From assembly GCA_029565685.1 (NCBI GenBank), contig JAKQNR010000051.1, positions 32,550 through 96,549 of the forward strand: a DNA stretch of 64,000 bases. The letters are read 5' to 3'. Made by a program: the position numbers and the translations under genes. The notes under the pieces were generated by a model, which worked only from the letters and a program-made list of their open reading frames with translations, did not search any database and was not told the DNA's origin. Below, in pieces: positions 26,106 to 34,584 of this stretch; the stretch's first letter is position 1; every line of letters starts with the position of its first letter. This DNA is from a bacterium (GTDB taxonomy: Bacteria > Zhuqueibacterota > Zhuqueibacteria > Residuimicrobiales > Residuimicrobiaceae).

Positions 26106-27101
26106 ATGACCTATTCTGCTCAAGAGGACCGCTATCAGCAGTTCACTTATCGGCGTTGCGGCGCCAGCGGCATCCTCCTGCCGCCGCTGTCGCTGGGACT
26201 GTGGCACAATTTCGGCGGCGTGGATGCTTTTGAAAACGGCCGCGCCATTGTGCGCCGCGCCTTTGATCGCGGCGTCACCCATTTTGATCTGGCCAACAAC
26301 TATGGTCCGCCCTATGGCTCTGCCGAGGAAAATTTCGGCAAACTGCTGCGCCTGGATCTGCGCCCCTATCGCGATGAACTGATTATTTCCACCAAAGCGG
26401 GCTACAACATGTGGCCTGGACCCTATGGCGAATGGGGCTCACGGAAATACCTTCTTGCCAGCCTGGATCAGAGTCTGAAACGCATGGGGCTGGAGTATGT
26501 CGATATCTTTTACTCTCACCGCTTTGACCCGGACACGCCGCTGGAGGAGACCATGTCCGCTCTGGATCAAGCGGTGCGCCTGGGCAAGGCGCTGTACGTC
26601 GGCATCTCCAACTATGACGCAGTGCAGACGGAAAAAGCCGCTGTAATTCTGCGCGGTTTGGGAACGCCGTGCCTGATCCATCAGCCCAAATATTCTCTGT
26701 TCGAGCGCGCCATCGAGAACAGCCTGATCGCGGTGCTGCAGCGCGAAAAGATCGGCTGCATCGTTTTCTCGCCATTGGCCCAGGGCCTGCTGTCGACCAA
26801 ATATCTCTCCGGCATTCCCTCTGAATCCAGGGCGGCCAAGCCGCACGGCGCGCTGCGACCGGCGCATATCACGGAGGAAAAACTGATGCGCGTGCGCAGC
26901 CTCAACGAGTTGGCCCAGAAGCGCGGACAGACGCTGGCGCAGATGGCGTTAGCTTGGGTGCTGCGAATGCCGGAGATCACCTCAGCGCTGGTCGGCGTCA
27001 ACACTGTTCAGCAATTGGAGGAAAACCTCGCTGCTCTGCAGAATCTTGGATTCAGCCGCCAGGAGTTGGAAGCCATCGACCGGGCACTGGCGCCGAGATG
27101 A
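26106..27101 (+). CDS. Aldo/keto reductase, YghZ-like (L-glyceraldehyde 3-phosphate reductase)
   Basis: This is a 331-residue NADPH-dependent aldo/keto reductase, extremely close in wording to the E. coli YghZ/Gpr subfamily: LSLGLWHNFG, THFDLANNYGPP (catalytic Asp and Tyr), IISTKAGYNMWPGPYG (catalytic Lys), MGLEYVDIFYSHR (His) and IVFSPLAQGLLS. YghZ reduces L-glyceraldehyde 3-phosphate and methylglyoxal; the same activity is inferred here. The ATG at 26106 follows AAGGAGTG; an upstream in-frame ATG at 26076 lacks a site. It may be transcribed with the helicase pair but the functions do not obviously connect. Confidence 0.92.
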   Translation: MTYSAQEDRYQQFTYRRCGASGILLPPLSLGLWHNFGGVDAFENGRAIVRRAFDRGVTHFDLANNYGPPYGSAEENFGKLLRLDLRPYRDELIISTKAGYNMWPGPYGEWGSRKYLLASLDQSLKRMGLEYVDIFYSHRFDPDTPLEETMSALDQAVRLGKALYVGISNYDAVQTEKAAVILRGLGTPCLIHQPKYSLFERAIENSLIAVLQREKIGCIVFSPLAQGLLSTKYLSGIPSESRAAKPHGALRPAHITEEKLMRVRSLNELAQKRGQTLAQMALAWVLRMPEITSALVGVNTVQQLEENLAALQNLGFSRQELEAIDRALAPR

Positions 27102-27156
27102 AGACCTGGTTCCGCGAATCGCAATAGGCAGCAGCAAACTGCTGGGGAAGGATGAT

Positions 27157-30100
27157 ATGACTAAAGTCGCACGTCTGATCAGCAGCTTGCTGCTGCTGTC
27201 ACTCTGTACCTGTGCCCACCGGGCCGCTGAACGAAAACCGCGCTACGACTATTCGACAATGGACAAGCGTACAGCCTCGGCGCACAAGAAAATCATCCGC
27301 TGGCTGGATCACTGCGTGGCGACGAAACAACCCGTCCCCCTGGCTTCCTCCGTGCGTTTGGACAGCCTGACCATCGACGCGGCCGGCAAAACGATGGCCA
27401 TCTATTTCAACAAACCGTTCTCGTATCCGGCGTATCGCCCGGATCATGTGGCTGCGGTGTACGCAGGACTGCGCAATCGCTTGGGCCGCAGGTACAGAGA
27501 CTACCGGATCACTATCTACTCCATACGCCAACCGCTGGAGCAGCTGGTCCCCAATCTATATCGTTCGGGTTTCCAGGACCTGGACCGCACCCGTCTGGCA
27601 AAGCCATTGTCTGCTGCGCCTGTTGCGTTGGTACGACCGCAACGGCCGCTGTTCCGGCCGCATCTCGGCCTGCTCGGCCGCACCATCGATGTGCGCCCCA
27701 GCCACGGCTGGTATTACGACAGCAACCAGCACCGCTGGCAGTGGCAGCGGCCTCGGCTGTTTCAGACCGTGGAGGATCTGCTCTCCTACTCTTTTATCGT
27801 GCCTTATCTGCTTCCCATGCTGGAAAACGCCGGCGCCACGGTGTTCATGCCTCGCGAACGGGATGTGCAGACGATGGAGGTCATCGTGGACAATGATGAT
27901 CCAACCGGCTATCAGGAACAGGCAGAGCCGAATGCGCTTTGGAGTACGGCTGAGGAAAAGGGGTTTGCACCGGTAGAACCGCTGCTCCTGGCTTCAGTCA
28001 ATCCGTTTCAGCAGGGAAGCAGCAGAAGCACTCCTGCCGACGCCGTCGGCCGGCGCCGAGCGACATGGATTCCGAATATTCCAGCCACCGGCGAGTATGC
28101 GGTGTATGTCGCCTATGCCGCTTCACCACAGCATGTGCCGGACGCTCACTACCAGGTGCATCATGCCGGCGGCTGCAGTGAATTTCTGCTTAATCAGCAG
28201 ATCGGCGGACATACCTGGATCTATCTCGGGCGGTTCAAATTTTTTAAAGGCCGTCACGTTGAAAACGGCTCAGTGAGCATGACTAATCAGAGCGATCATC
28301 CCGGCCTTCTGGTCAGCGCAGATGCGGTTCGCTTCGGCGGCGGCTTCAGCCGGTATCAGCGCGAAGGTATGGAGAGCCGCCGTCCACGGTTCTGTGAGGG
28401 CAGCAAATATTATCTGCACTATCTTGGCTTTCCCGACACCCTGGTGCATGATCTGTTTGGCGGCAAGGACGACTATCGGGACGATTACGTCAGCCGCAGC
28501 GAGTACGCCAACTATCTCTATGGCGCTCCCTTTGGACCAAAGAAAAACCGGCAGGCGCCGGGTCTAGGTATTCCGGTCGATCTGTCGCTGGCGCTGCATA
28601 CCGATGCGGGAATCAATCGCAGCGACACCACCATCGGCACTCTGGCCATTTACAGCGTCGAAGGCTCGGATTCCAGTTTGGTCTTTCCTCACGGAGTCTC
28701 GCGCATGGCCAACCGTGATCTGGCCGACATTCTGCAAACCCAGTTGCAGAGCGATCTGGGTGCGCTTTATGACCCTCACTGGAACCGTCGTGCGTTGATG
28801 GAAGCCCAGTACGCCGAAGTGGTGCGGCCCAACATGCCATCCGCATTGATCGAGTTGCTGTCGCATCAGAATTTTTTAGACATGACATTTGCGCTGGATC
28901 CGCGTTTTCGTTTTGATGCAGCGCGGGCGCTGTACAAGGGCATGGTGAAATTTCTCGCCATGCAGCACCAACGGCCTTATCAAATCCAGCCATTGGCCGT
29001 AACGCATTTGCAAACTTGTTTCAGCGGACATCGTCAAGTCACTCTTCGCTGGCAGCCGCAGCTGGATCCGCTGGAACCCACGGCGGCGCCGGACCGCTAT
29101 ATCGTCTACACCCGGCAGAACGACGGCGGATTCAACCATGGAAAGCTGTATGCTTCGACGGAAGCGGTGCTGAACAGCCTGCAGCCCGGCGTAATCTACA
29201 GTTACAAGGTTACGGCTGTGAACGACGGCGGTGAAAGCTTTCCATCGGAGATTTTATCCGTGTGCTGGCAGGAGGACGGCCGCAAGCCTCTGTTGATAGT
29301 GAATGGATTCGACCGCCTGGCAGGCCCGGCCCGCACCGCGGGCGAGAGCTTTAGCGGATTTATTCCGCTGCTGGATCAAGGTGTGGCAGAGGGCTATGCG
29401 CTGAACTACACCGGCGCGCAGATCGATTTTGATCCAGCCTCGCCTTTTCTCAGCAATGATGCACCGGGTCATGGCGCCAGCCGTGCGGATGAAGAAACTC
29501 ATCTGATCTGCGGCAACACCTTTGATTTTGCTTATTTGCACGGTCGCTCGCTGGTTGCGGCAGGACGCGCCTTTGTCTCAGTCAGCGACGAGGCGGTCAT
29601 GGCAGGCCATGTCGATTTGAACCAGTACGCGATGGTGGATCTGATTCTGGGAGAAGAGAAAGAAACAGGCTGGCCCAAGGCTATTATGGATTCGCTGCGC
29701 GGAAAACGGTACGCCGCCTTTCCCGCAGATCTGCAACAGCCGATCGCCCGCTATCTGGCCAACGGCGGCAATCTATTCGTTTCCGGCGCGTACATCGGTT
29801 CCGACCTGTGCCGGGGAAAACCAGCCGGTCATGCGGATCTGGATTTTTGTCATAATGTGCTGCGCTGCCGTTGGGATGCAGGCTACGCTGCTAGCCGCGG
29901 CCGAGTGGAGAGCGTGGATTCCCTCTTTCTGCCGCTGCACACCTTTTGGCAGTTCGCCCAAACCGGAAGCGATTCCCTCTACGGAGCGGAGGCGCCGGAC
30001 GCCCTCTCCGCCTATGGAGGCAGCCGCACTGTGTTGCGCTATGAGGAGAACCAGTTCAGCGCCGCCGTTGCATACAAAGATCAGTGCGGCGTCCTTGTCT

Positions 30101-30183
30101 GCGGTTTTCCCTTTGAGACGATTTATCCCGCCTTTCGGCGAGATCAGTTTATGCAGGCGGTCCTGCGCCTGCTTGCCCCCTGA
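27157..30183 (+). CDS. N-acetylmuramoyl-L-alanine amidase split by a golvesin-like domain, with FN3
   Basis: This is a 1008-residue exported protein with a hydrophobic N-terminus and a Cys-containing SLCTCAH, suggesting a lipoprotein. The first half of an Amidase_3-type fold is at about 175-265 (RPSHGWYYD with H183, QTVEDLL, then LENAGATVFMPRERD). A golvesin C-terminal-like beta domain is at about 300-395 (TGEYAVYVAYA to SADAVRFGGG). The second amidase half follows, with ALHTDAG (H481) and SALIELLSH (E566). An FN3 domain spans about 622-712. The last 290 residues look alpha/beta and are unassigned. Similar proteins in Bacteroidota are annotated as xanthan lyase or golvesin-domain proteins. 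Peptidoglycan or muropeptide cleavage is inferred. Confidence 0.78.
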   Translation: MTKVARLISSLLLLSLCTCAHRAAERKPRYDYSTMDKRTASAHKKIIRWLDHCVATKQPVPLASSVRLDSLTIDAAGKTMAIYFNKPFSYPAYRPDHVAAVYAGLRNRLGRRYRDYRITIYSIRQPLEQLVPNLYRSGFQDLDRTRLAKPLSAAPVALVRPQRPLFRPHLGLLGRTIDVRPSHGWYYDSNQHRWQWQRPRLFQTVEDLLSYSFIVPYLLPMLENAGATVFMPRERDVQTMEVIVDNDDPTGYQEQAEPNALWSTAEEKGFAPVEPLLLASVNPFQQGSSRSTPADAVGRRRATWIPNIPATGEYAVYVAYAASPQHVPDAHYQVHHAGGCSEFLLNQQIGGHTWIYLGRFKFFKGRHVENGSVSMTNQSDHPGLLVSADAVRFGGGFSRYQREGMESRRPRFCEGSKYYLHYLGFPDTLVHDLFGGKDDYRDDYVSRSEYANYLYGAPFGPKKNRQAPGLGIPVDLSLALHTDAGINRSDTTIGTLAIYSVEGSDSSLVFPHGVSRMANRDLADILQTQLQSDLGALYDPHWNRRALMEAQYAEVVRPNMPSALIELLSHQNFLDMTFALDPRFRFDAARALYKGMVKFLAMQHQRPYQIQPLAVTHLQTCFSGHRQVTLRWQPQLDPLEPTAAPDRYIVYTRQNDGGFNHGKLYASTEAVLNSLQPGVIYSYKVTAVNDGGESFPSEILSVCWQEDGRKPLLIVNGFDRLAGPARTAGESFSGFIPLLDQGVAEGYALNYTGAQIDFDPASPFLSNDAPGHGASRADEETHLICGNTFDFAYLHGRSLVAAGRAFVSVSDEAVMAGHVDLNQYAMVDLILGEEKETGWPKAIMDSLRGKRYAAFPADLQQPIARYLANGGNLFVSGAYIGSDLCRGKPAGHADLDFCHNVLRCRWDAGYAASRGRVESVDSLFLPLHTFWQFAQTGSDSLYGAEAPDALSAYGGSRTVLRYEENQFSAAVAYKDQCGVLVCGFPFETIYPAFRRDQFMQAVLRLLAP

Positions 30184-30305
30184 TCTTAAATCCTGTTTCT
30201 GCTGTTCTTTTTGTTCAGGCGCCGCTCTGTGGCGATTTTGTCCCTTGCGTTAATCAACAGAATTAGCAAGATTAGGACAAACGGAATAACAGAAAGGAAC
30301 AGCGT

Positions 30306-31472
30306 ATGAAATTGGTTGCAGCTGTATCCGCCGTTCTGTTGATAGGGGTCGGCGCAAGTTCGGGGCAGAGGGTGGTCATCAACGAGATCGGCTGGATGGG
30401 CACCGCCGCTGCGGCAGAGGACGAATGGCTGGAGCTGTACAACGCTTCGGACAATGCCGTAGACGTCAATGGATGGACTTTGCGGGCGTTGGACGGTTCG
30501 CCGTCCATCACCCTGGCCGGCGTCATCCCTTCTCATGGTTTTTTCCTCTTGGAGCGCACCGACGAAACCACCATCTCCGATTGCGCGGCCAATCAGATTT
30601 ATTCCGGCGCCATGGCCAATACCGGTGAAAATTTTCAGCTGGCTGATCCAAGCGGCACAGTCCGCGATGCAGTGGATTGCAGCGGCGGCTGGTTCGCAGG
30701 CTCTTCGTCAGCGAAAACCAGCATGGAACGCAGACACCCCAATTTGGACGGCGCCTATGCCTCCAGTTGGGCGAGCAACACCACAGTGGTGCGCAACGGT
30801 TTAGACAGCCAGGGCGGCTCGATCAACGGCACCCCCGGCCAGCCCAACAGCGTCTTTGACTCCTCTTTGCCGGTGGAACTGGAGCTGTTCACCGCAGCCT
30901 GGCAGGAGGGCAAAGTCATTCTGGAGTGGAGCGTCCAGAGTCAGGTGAACAATTACGGCTACAAGGTGCTGCGCAGCGATAGTGAAACAGAGCCTGGCCG
31001 CTGCATCAGCGGTCTGATCGCCGGCGACGGCACCACCAGTGAGCGCAAACGCTATCGCTATGAGGACGACCGGATCATACAGGGCCGCAGCTACTGGTAT
31101 CAGCTGCAGCAGCTGGATCTGGACGGCAGCAGCAAATTGCACGGCGCCATATGCGTTTTCGCTGGAGATGGCGGCCCTTTCGTGCCAAACGAAAATCGAC
31201 TTCTGGCCGGCTACCCAAATCCGTTCAACCCCGACGTAACGCTGCAGTTGGAGCTCGCTCGGCCGGCCGTCGTTGAAGCGGAGGTGCTCGATCTTTTGGG
31301 CCGGCGTCTGCGCAAATTGGTTCCACCCACGTCGTTGCGGGCCGGCACGCACCGATTCCTCTGGAATGGTTGTGATGAGAACGGCCGGCCGGTGAGCGCG
31401 GGCGTTTATTTTGTCCGCTTTCTCACCGACCGGAACGAATCACTGATCGATAAGCTGGTCAAATGCAATTGA
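30306..31472 (+). CDS. Lamin-tail-domain protein with T9SS-type sorting domain
   Basis: This is a 388-residue secreted protein. After a signal peptide (AVLLIGVGASSG) comes a lamin-tail domain (VVINEIGWMG, EDEWLELYNAS, VNGWTL, FFLLERTD) at about 20-170. The middle (about 180-285) has the LPVELELFTA and YWYQLQQLDLDG pattern common before T9SS tails. The C-terminus (about 295-388) has NPFNPDVTLQL, VEAEVLDLLGRRL and GVYFVRF, the canonical type A sorting domain. It is therefore probably exported by T9SS and either released or attached to the surface. Lamin-tail domains often occur with nucleases, but no nuclease domain is visible here. Confidence 0.85.
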   Translation: MKLVAAVSAVLLIGVGASSGQRVVINEIGWMGTAAAAEDEWLELYNASDNAVDVNGWTLRALDGSPSITLAGVIPSHGFFLLERTDETTISDCAANQIYSGAMANTGENFQLADPSGTVRDAVDCSGGWFAGSSSAKTSMERRHPNLDGAYASSWASNTTVVRNGLDSQGGSINGTPGQPNSVFDSSLPVELELFTAAWQEGKVILEWSVQSQVNNYGYKVLRSDSETEPGRCISGLIAGDGTTSERKRYRYEDDRIIQGRSYWYQLQQLDLDGSSKLHGAICVFAGDGGPFVPNENRLLAGYPNPFNPDVTLQLELARPAVVEAEVLDLLGRRLRKLVPPTSLRAGTHRFLWNGCDENGRPVSAGVYFVRFLTDRNESLIDKLVKCN

Positions 31473-31490
31473 CGCCGGCTTTGACACCAT

Positions 31491-32786
31491 TCAGACGATC
31501 TCCCGGCCTCGGAGGAACACCTTTTTCACCTTCAGCTGATACTCCGGTTTCGGGCCGATGATCTCGGCGATGACCAGATCCGCCAGGTTGCCCTCAACGA
31601 TCGCACCGGTCTGCGCCAAGCCCAGCAGGGATGCAGGGTTGCGGGAACACAGAGCTGAGGCTTTGGTCAAAGCCGCCTCCAGCGACAGGGCGGCATGGTT
31701 TTGGTACCAAATGCCCTCTCGATCCCGGGTGAACCATGTAAGCAGGTTGCTGAATGCCTGATCCATGGTCAAAACACTGCCGCAAAGGGTGTTTTTACGG
31801 CCTTTGACCTCCAGATAGCGGCCGTCTTCACTCACCTTTCCGTCCACGCCCAGGATCGAGAACTCGGTCAGATCCTTCATTCGTGTCGCGAACATGCTGT
31901 CGGTGATGGCGACGATGCGATCCTGTCCCTTGCGCACCAGCGCATCGAGCACATAGGATGGGTCCACATGATAGCCATCCACAATCAGCTCTGCGGTCAC
32001 CTCTGGCGAACGCAGAATGGCTTCCAGGGCGCCGCCGTGAAAAAACGGCTTGAACGAGCCTACGGTAGGGCCGTTGAAAAGATGTACAGCTAACCGCACC
32101 CCTTGGTCGACGGCGGCTCTGAAGGCATCGCCGTCGCTGCCGGTGTGACCGGCGGCAGCGATCACCTGGTTGCGGCTGAGATGGGCAATCAGAGTGAGGG
32201 CGGCTTGTCCCCATTCCGGCGCTACGTTGACTACACGGATTTGCCCGCGAGCGCACTCTTGCAGGTCCTGAAAAAGCTCGATGGAGGGCTGGTTAAAGTA
32301 AGCTGAATTGTGCGCGCCGCGAAAGGCCTCTTCTTTGATGAACGTTCCCTCGACATAGACCCCTGCGAGTATATTTTTTGCGACATAGCTCGCTTGGTCC
32401 GAGCTGCGCCAGGAAGCGTACCAGCGCAGCCCGGTGCGCAGCTTCTCCAACGGAGCGGCCAGGCTGGTCAGCAGAACCCTGGTGACGCCGCAGTCCGCAT
32501 AGGCCTGGGCCGCCGTTTCCAACCCTTTGCAGTAATCCTTTTCGCTCTGTGAAAAATTCGAATCGCGAAACCAGCCGTTAGTGAAATCAAATCCCGCGAT
32601 GCCGTTGCTATGAACATCGATGAATCCGGCCAGCAGATAGCGACCTGCGGCGTCGATGATGCGGTCTGGAGCGTTTCCTCCCGAGGACCGGCCGATAGAG
32701 CTGATGCGCTCATCCGTGATTTCCAGATCGCTTTTACGGCAGCCGTCGGCCATGACCAGGGTTGCGTTCTCTATGCGTATCTTCAT
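31491..32786 (-). CDS. nagA: N-acetylglucosamine-6-phosphate deacetylase-like amidohydrolase
   Basis: This is a 431-residue cytoplasmic metal-dependent amidohydrolase. NagA removes acetate from GlcNAc-6-phosphate. Seen are the N-terminal small beta domain and FIDVHSNGIAGFDF, where NagA usually has a His-x-His or His-x-His-Gly metal motif, the core GHTGSDGDAF, VHLFNGPTVG (NagA has HLFN), LIVDGYHVDP, and the catalytic Asp in VAITDSM. The first motif has Ser-Asn in place of the second His, so metal binding may be of the single-zinc type. GAGGAA precedes the ATG. It neighbours a cyclase-family gene on the same strand. Confidence 0.8.
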   Translation of the reverse strand: MKIRIENATLVMADGCRKSDLEITDERISSIGRSSGGNAPDRIIDAAGRYLLAGFIDVHSNGIAGFDFTNGWFRDSNFSQSEKDYCKGLETAAQAYADCGVTRVLLTSLAAPLEKLRTGLRWYASWRSSDQASYVAKNILAGVYVEGTFIKEEAFRGAHNSAYFNQPSIELFQDLQECARGQIRVVNVAPEWGQAALTLIAHLSRNQVIAAAGHTGSDGDAFRAAVDQGVRLAVHLFNGPTVGSFKPFFHGGALEAILRSPEVTAELIVDGYHVDPSYVLDALVRKGQDRIVAITDSMFATRMKDLTEFSILGVDGKVSEDGRYLEVKGRKNTLCGSVLTMDQAFSNLLTWFTRDREGIWYQNHAALSLEAALTKASALCSRNPASLLGLAQTGAIVEGNLADLVIAEIIGPKPEYQLKVKKVFLRGREIV

Positions 32787-32817
32787 GAGTTCCTCTTGAT
32801 TTGGTTAAAAGCACGCT

Positions 32818-33483
32818 TCATAGCGATGGCATCAGGGCCAACACCCGGCAGGGTGAGCCGGTGGCGCCGACCAGCGGCAAAGCGCCGATGAAGAGTTGAA
32901 AGCCGGCAGGCGGCAGCTGTTCCAGCCGGCAGAGATTTTCCAGATGCAATCCGCCATGCTCAGCCAGTATGCGATTGGCTGCGAAATCCGATGATGCGCC
33001 GCCGTCCACATCCGGCGAATCGATGCCGATGCCGGCGATGGAGCGCTCGCGGCATAAAAAGCGCACCGCCTCCTCTGCGACGCCGGGAAAAGCTGTGTGG
33101 TAGGCGTTCGGATCTTGCCAATGGCGGCTCCAGCCGGTCTCGAACAGGACCCAGCTGTCCGCCGGCACAGGGCCATGGCGTTTCTCCCAGCGGCTGATGC
33201 TTGCGATACCAGCACTGGATTCGTCCTGCGGCAGGACGATTTTTATGCCCAGGGTCATGAGGCGGGTGAGGGGGATCTCCTCGATGCTGCAGCCGGAGGC
33301 TGAGAAATGACGGGGAGCGCCCAGATGCGTGCCGCTGTGTTCGCCCAGGCTGATTCGTTGCAGGTTAAAGCCGTGCTGTTCCAGACTGCACCACGGCATG
33401 TACTCTACGGCGGGATCGCCGGGCCAGATCGGCATGCCGGGCTCAATCGGCTGGGTCAGATCGATCACACGCAGTTTTTCCAT
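32818..33483 (-). CDS. Cyclase-family (kynurenine formamidase-like) hydrolase
   Basis: This is a 221-residue metal-dependent hydrolase of the putative cyclase family, which includes kynurenine formamidase and isatin hydrolase. The N-terminus RVIDLTQPIEPGMPIWPGDP is typical. The metal motif HxGTHxDxPxHF appears as HSGTHLGAPRHF, so the usual Asp is Gly; IGIDSPDVDGG carries the later conserved residues. GAGGAG precedes the ATG. It lies just upstream of the NagA-like gene on the minus strand (31 bases apart), so the two may be one transcript, but a functional link is not known. Confidence 0.8.
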   Translation of the reverse strand: MEKLRVIDLTQPIEPGMPIWPGDPAVEYMPWCSLEQHGFNLQRISLGEHSGTHLGAPRHFSASGCSIEEIPLTRLMTLGIKIVLPQDESSAGIASISRWEKRHGPVPADSWVLFETGWSRHWQDPNAYHTAFPGVAEEAVRFLCRERSIAGIGIDSPDVDGGASSDFAANRILAEHGGLHLENLCRLEQLPPAGFQLFIGALPLVGATGSPCRVLALMPSL

Positions 33484-33775
33484 TGTTACTCCTCAAGTTG
33501 GATTCCGTATCCCCGGCAAGGGCTGGATCTGGCATGGCTGATGGAGAAAATTCTCCGTTTCGTATTGATGAATAAACTGCATAAATTAGATGAGATTCCA
33601 TCCACCTGCAACGGATTTTTATTTATAAATTGCTTATTTGCCCAAAAGTGGTTATCGTGAAGCGATAGTTTTTTTCATCGTTGCTTATAACCCATAACCC
33701 GGAAGGGGCATGAAAAAACCGGTTGTGCTGAGGCGCTCGGGCTCGCAGCGGATGAGGGCAGGCGCAGGACAGACC

Positions 33776-34378
33776 ATGAAAAAAAAGCTGATCGTATTGA
33801 TCGTTTTGGTTTGCATCGTCTCCAGTCGAGCTCAAGCGCCGATGGACACGTTGATTTTCTCTCATCGCTTGCACAGCGAAGTCGAGGCCGGCTGTTCGGT
33901 CTGTCACGCTCAGGCGGATTCCAGCCTGCAACCATCCGACAACCTGCTGCCGGAAATGGAGACCTGTTGCGGATGTCACGATCGTGAAACGGCCTGCACG
34001 CTGTGTCATAGCAACCCCGACCACGCCGGCGGCTATGCGAGGTCGCTCCGATATATCGCGCGGTTTCCGCACAGCCGCCACAGGTCGGAAAAAATCACCT
34101 GCGTCAGCTGCCATCAGGGCATCGAAACCAAGGAAAAGAGCGGCGGCCGTCATTTGCCGTCTATGGAAAGCTGTCGCCAATGCCATCAGGATCTGGAAAA
34201 GCCGGATTTTTGCTGCGACTGTCACGCTAAAGTTGAGAATCTCCGGCCTGCAGACCATGGGCCTGATTGGCGCAAAGGCCACGGCATGATCCAAACGGCT
34301 GATAAAGACAGCTGCTCACTCTGCCACGGCGTGAATCAATGTCTGCCCTGTCATCAGCAGAACCGGTTGGACCATTAG
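33776..34378 (+). CDS. Octahaem c-type cytochrome (cytochrome c3/c7-like)
   Basis: This is an exported multihaem cytochrome of about 200 residues. A Lys-rich N-terminus and hydrophobic stretch (LIVLIVLVCIVSSRAQA) form a signal peptide. Eight CXXCH haem sites are present: CSVCH, CCGCH, CTLCH, CVSCH, CRQCH, CCDCH, CSLCH and CLPCH, with additional histidines (FSHRLH, FPHSRH) as distal ligands. The density of one haem per 25 residues and the FSHxxH opening resemble class III cytochromes and NrfH/c3-type modules. I chose the ATG at 33776; an ATG at 33710 with a strong GGAAGGGG site would put 22 extra residues before the signal peptide. It acts in periplasmic electron transfer; partners are not in the window. 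Confidence 0.87.
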   Translation: MKKKLIVLIVLVCIVSSRAQAPMDTLIFSHRLHSEVEAGCSVCHAQADSSLQPSDNLLPEMETCCGCHDRETACTLCHSNPDHAGGYARSLRYIARFPHSRHRSEKITCVSCHQGIETKEKSGGRHLPSMESCRQCHQDLEKPDFCCDCHAKVENLRPADHGPDWRKGHGMIQTADKDSCSLCHGVNQCLPCHQQNRLDH

Positions 34379-34584
34379 CGGCGTGCGTTCGATGTGAACG
34401 TCATGCGACGAGTGTTTCCGCGGCGTGTGTTTTTCACTCTGCTGCTGTGAACAACGCTGCGTTTTTCTCTTCAGCCCCCAAGCTTTTGCCGCCCCTAATC
34501 CGAAACCGTGCAGGAGTGGCAGTTTGGCCTACTGCAGTGCCGTTTATTGCTATCTGCGCACTGATGCCTTTCCCGACTTTTGAC

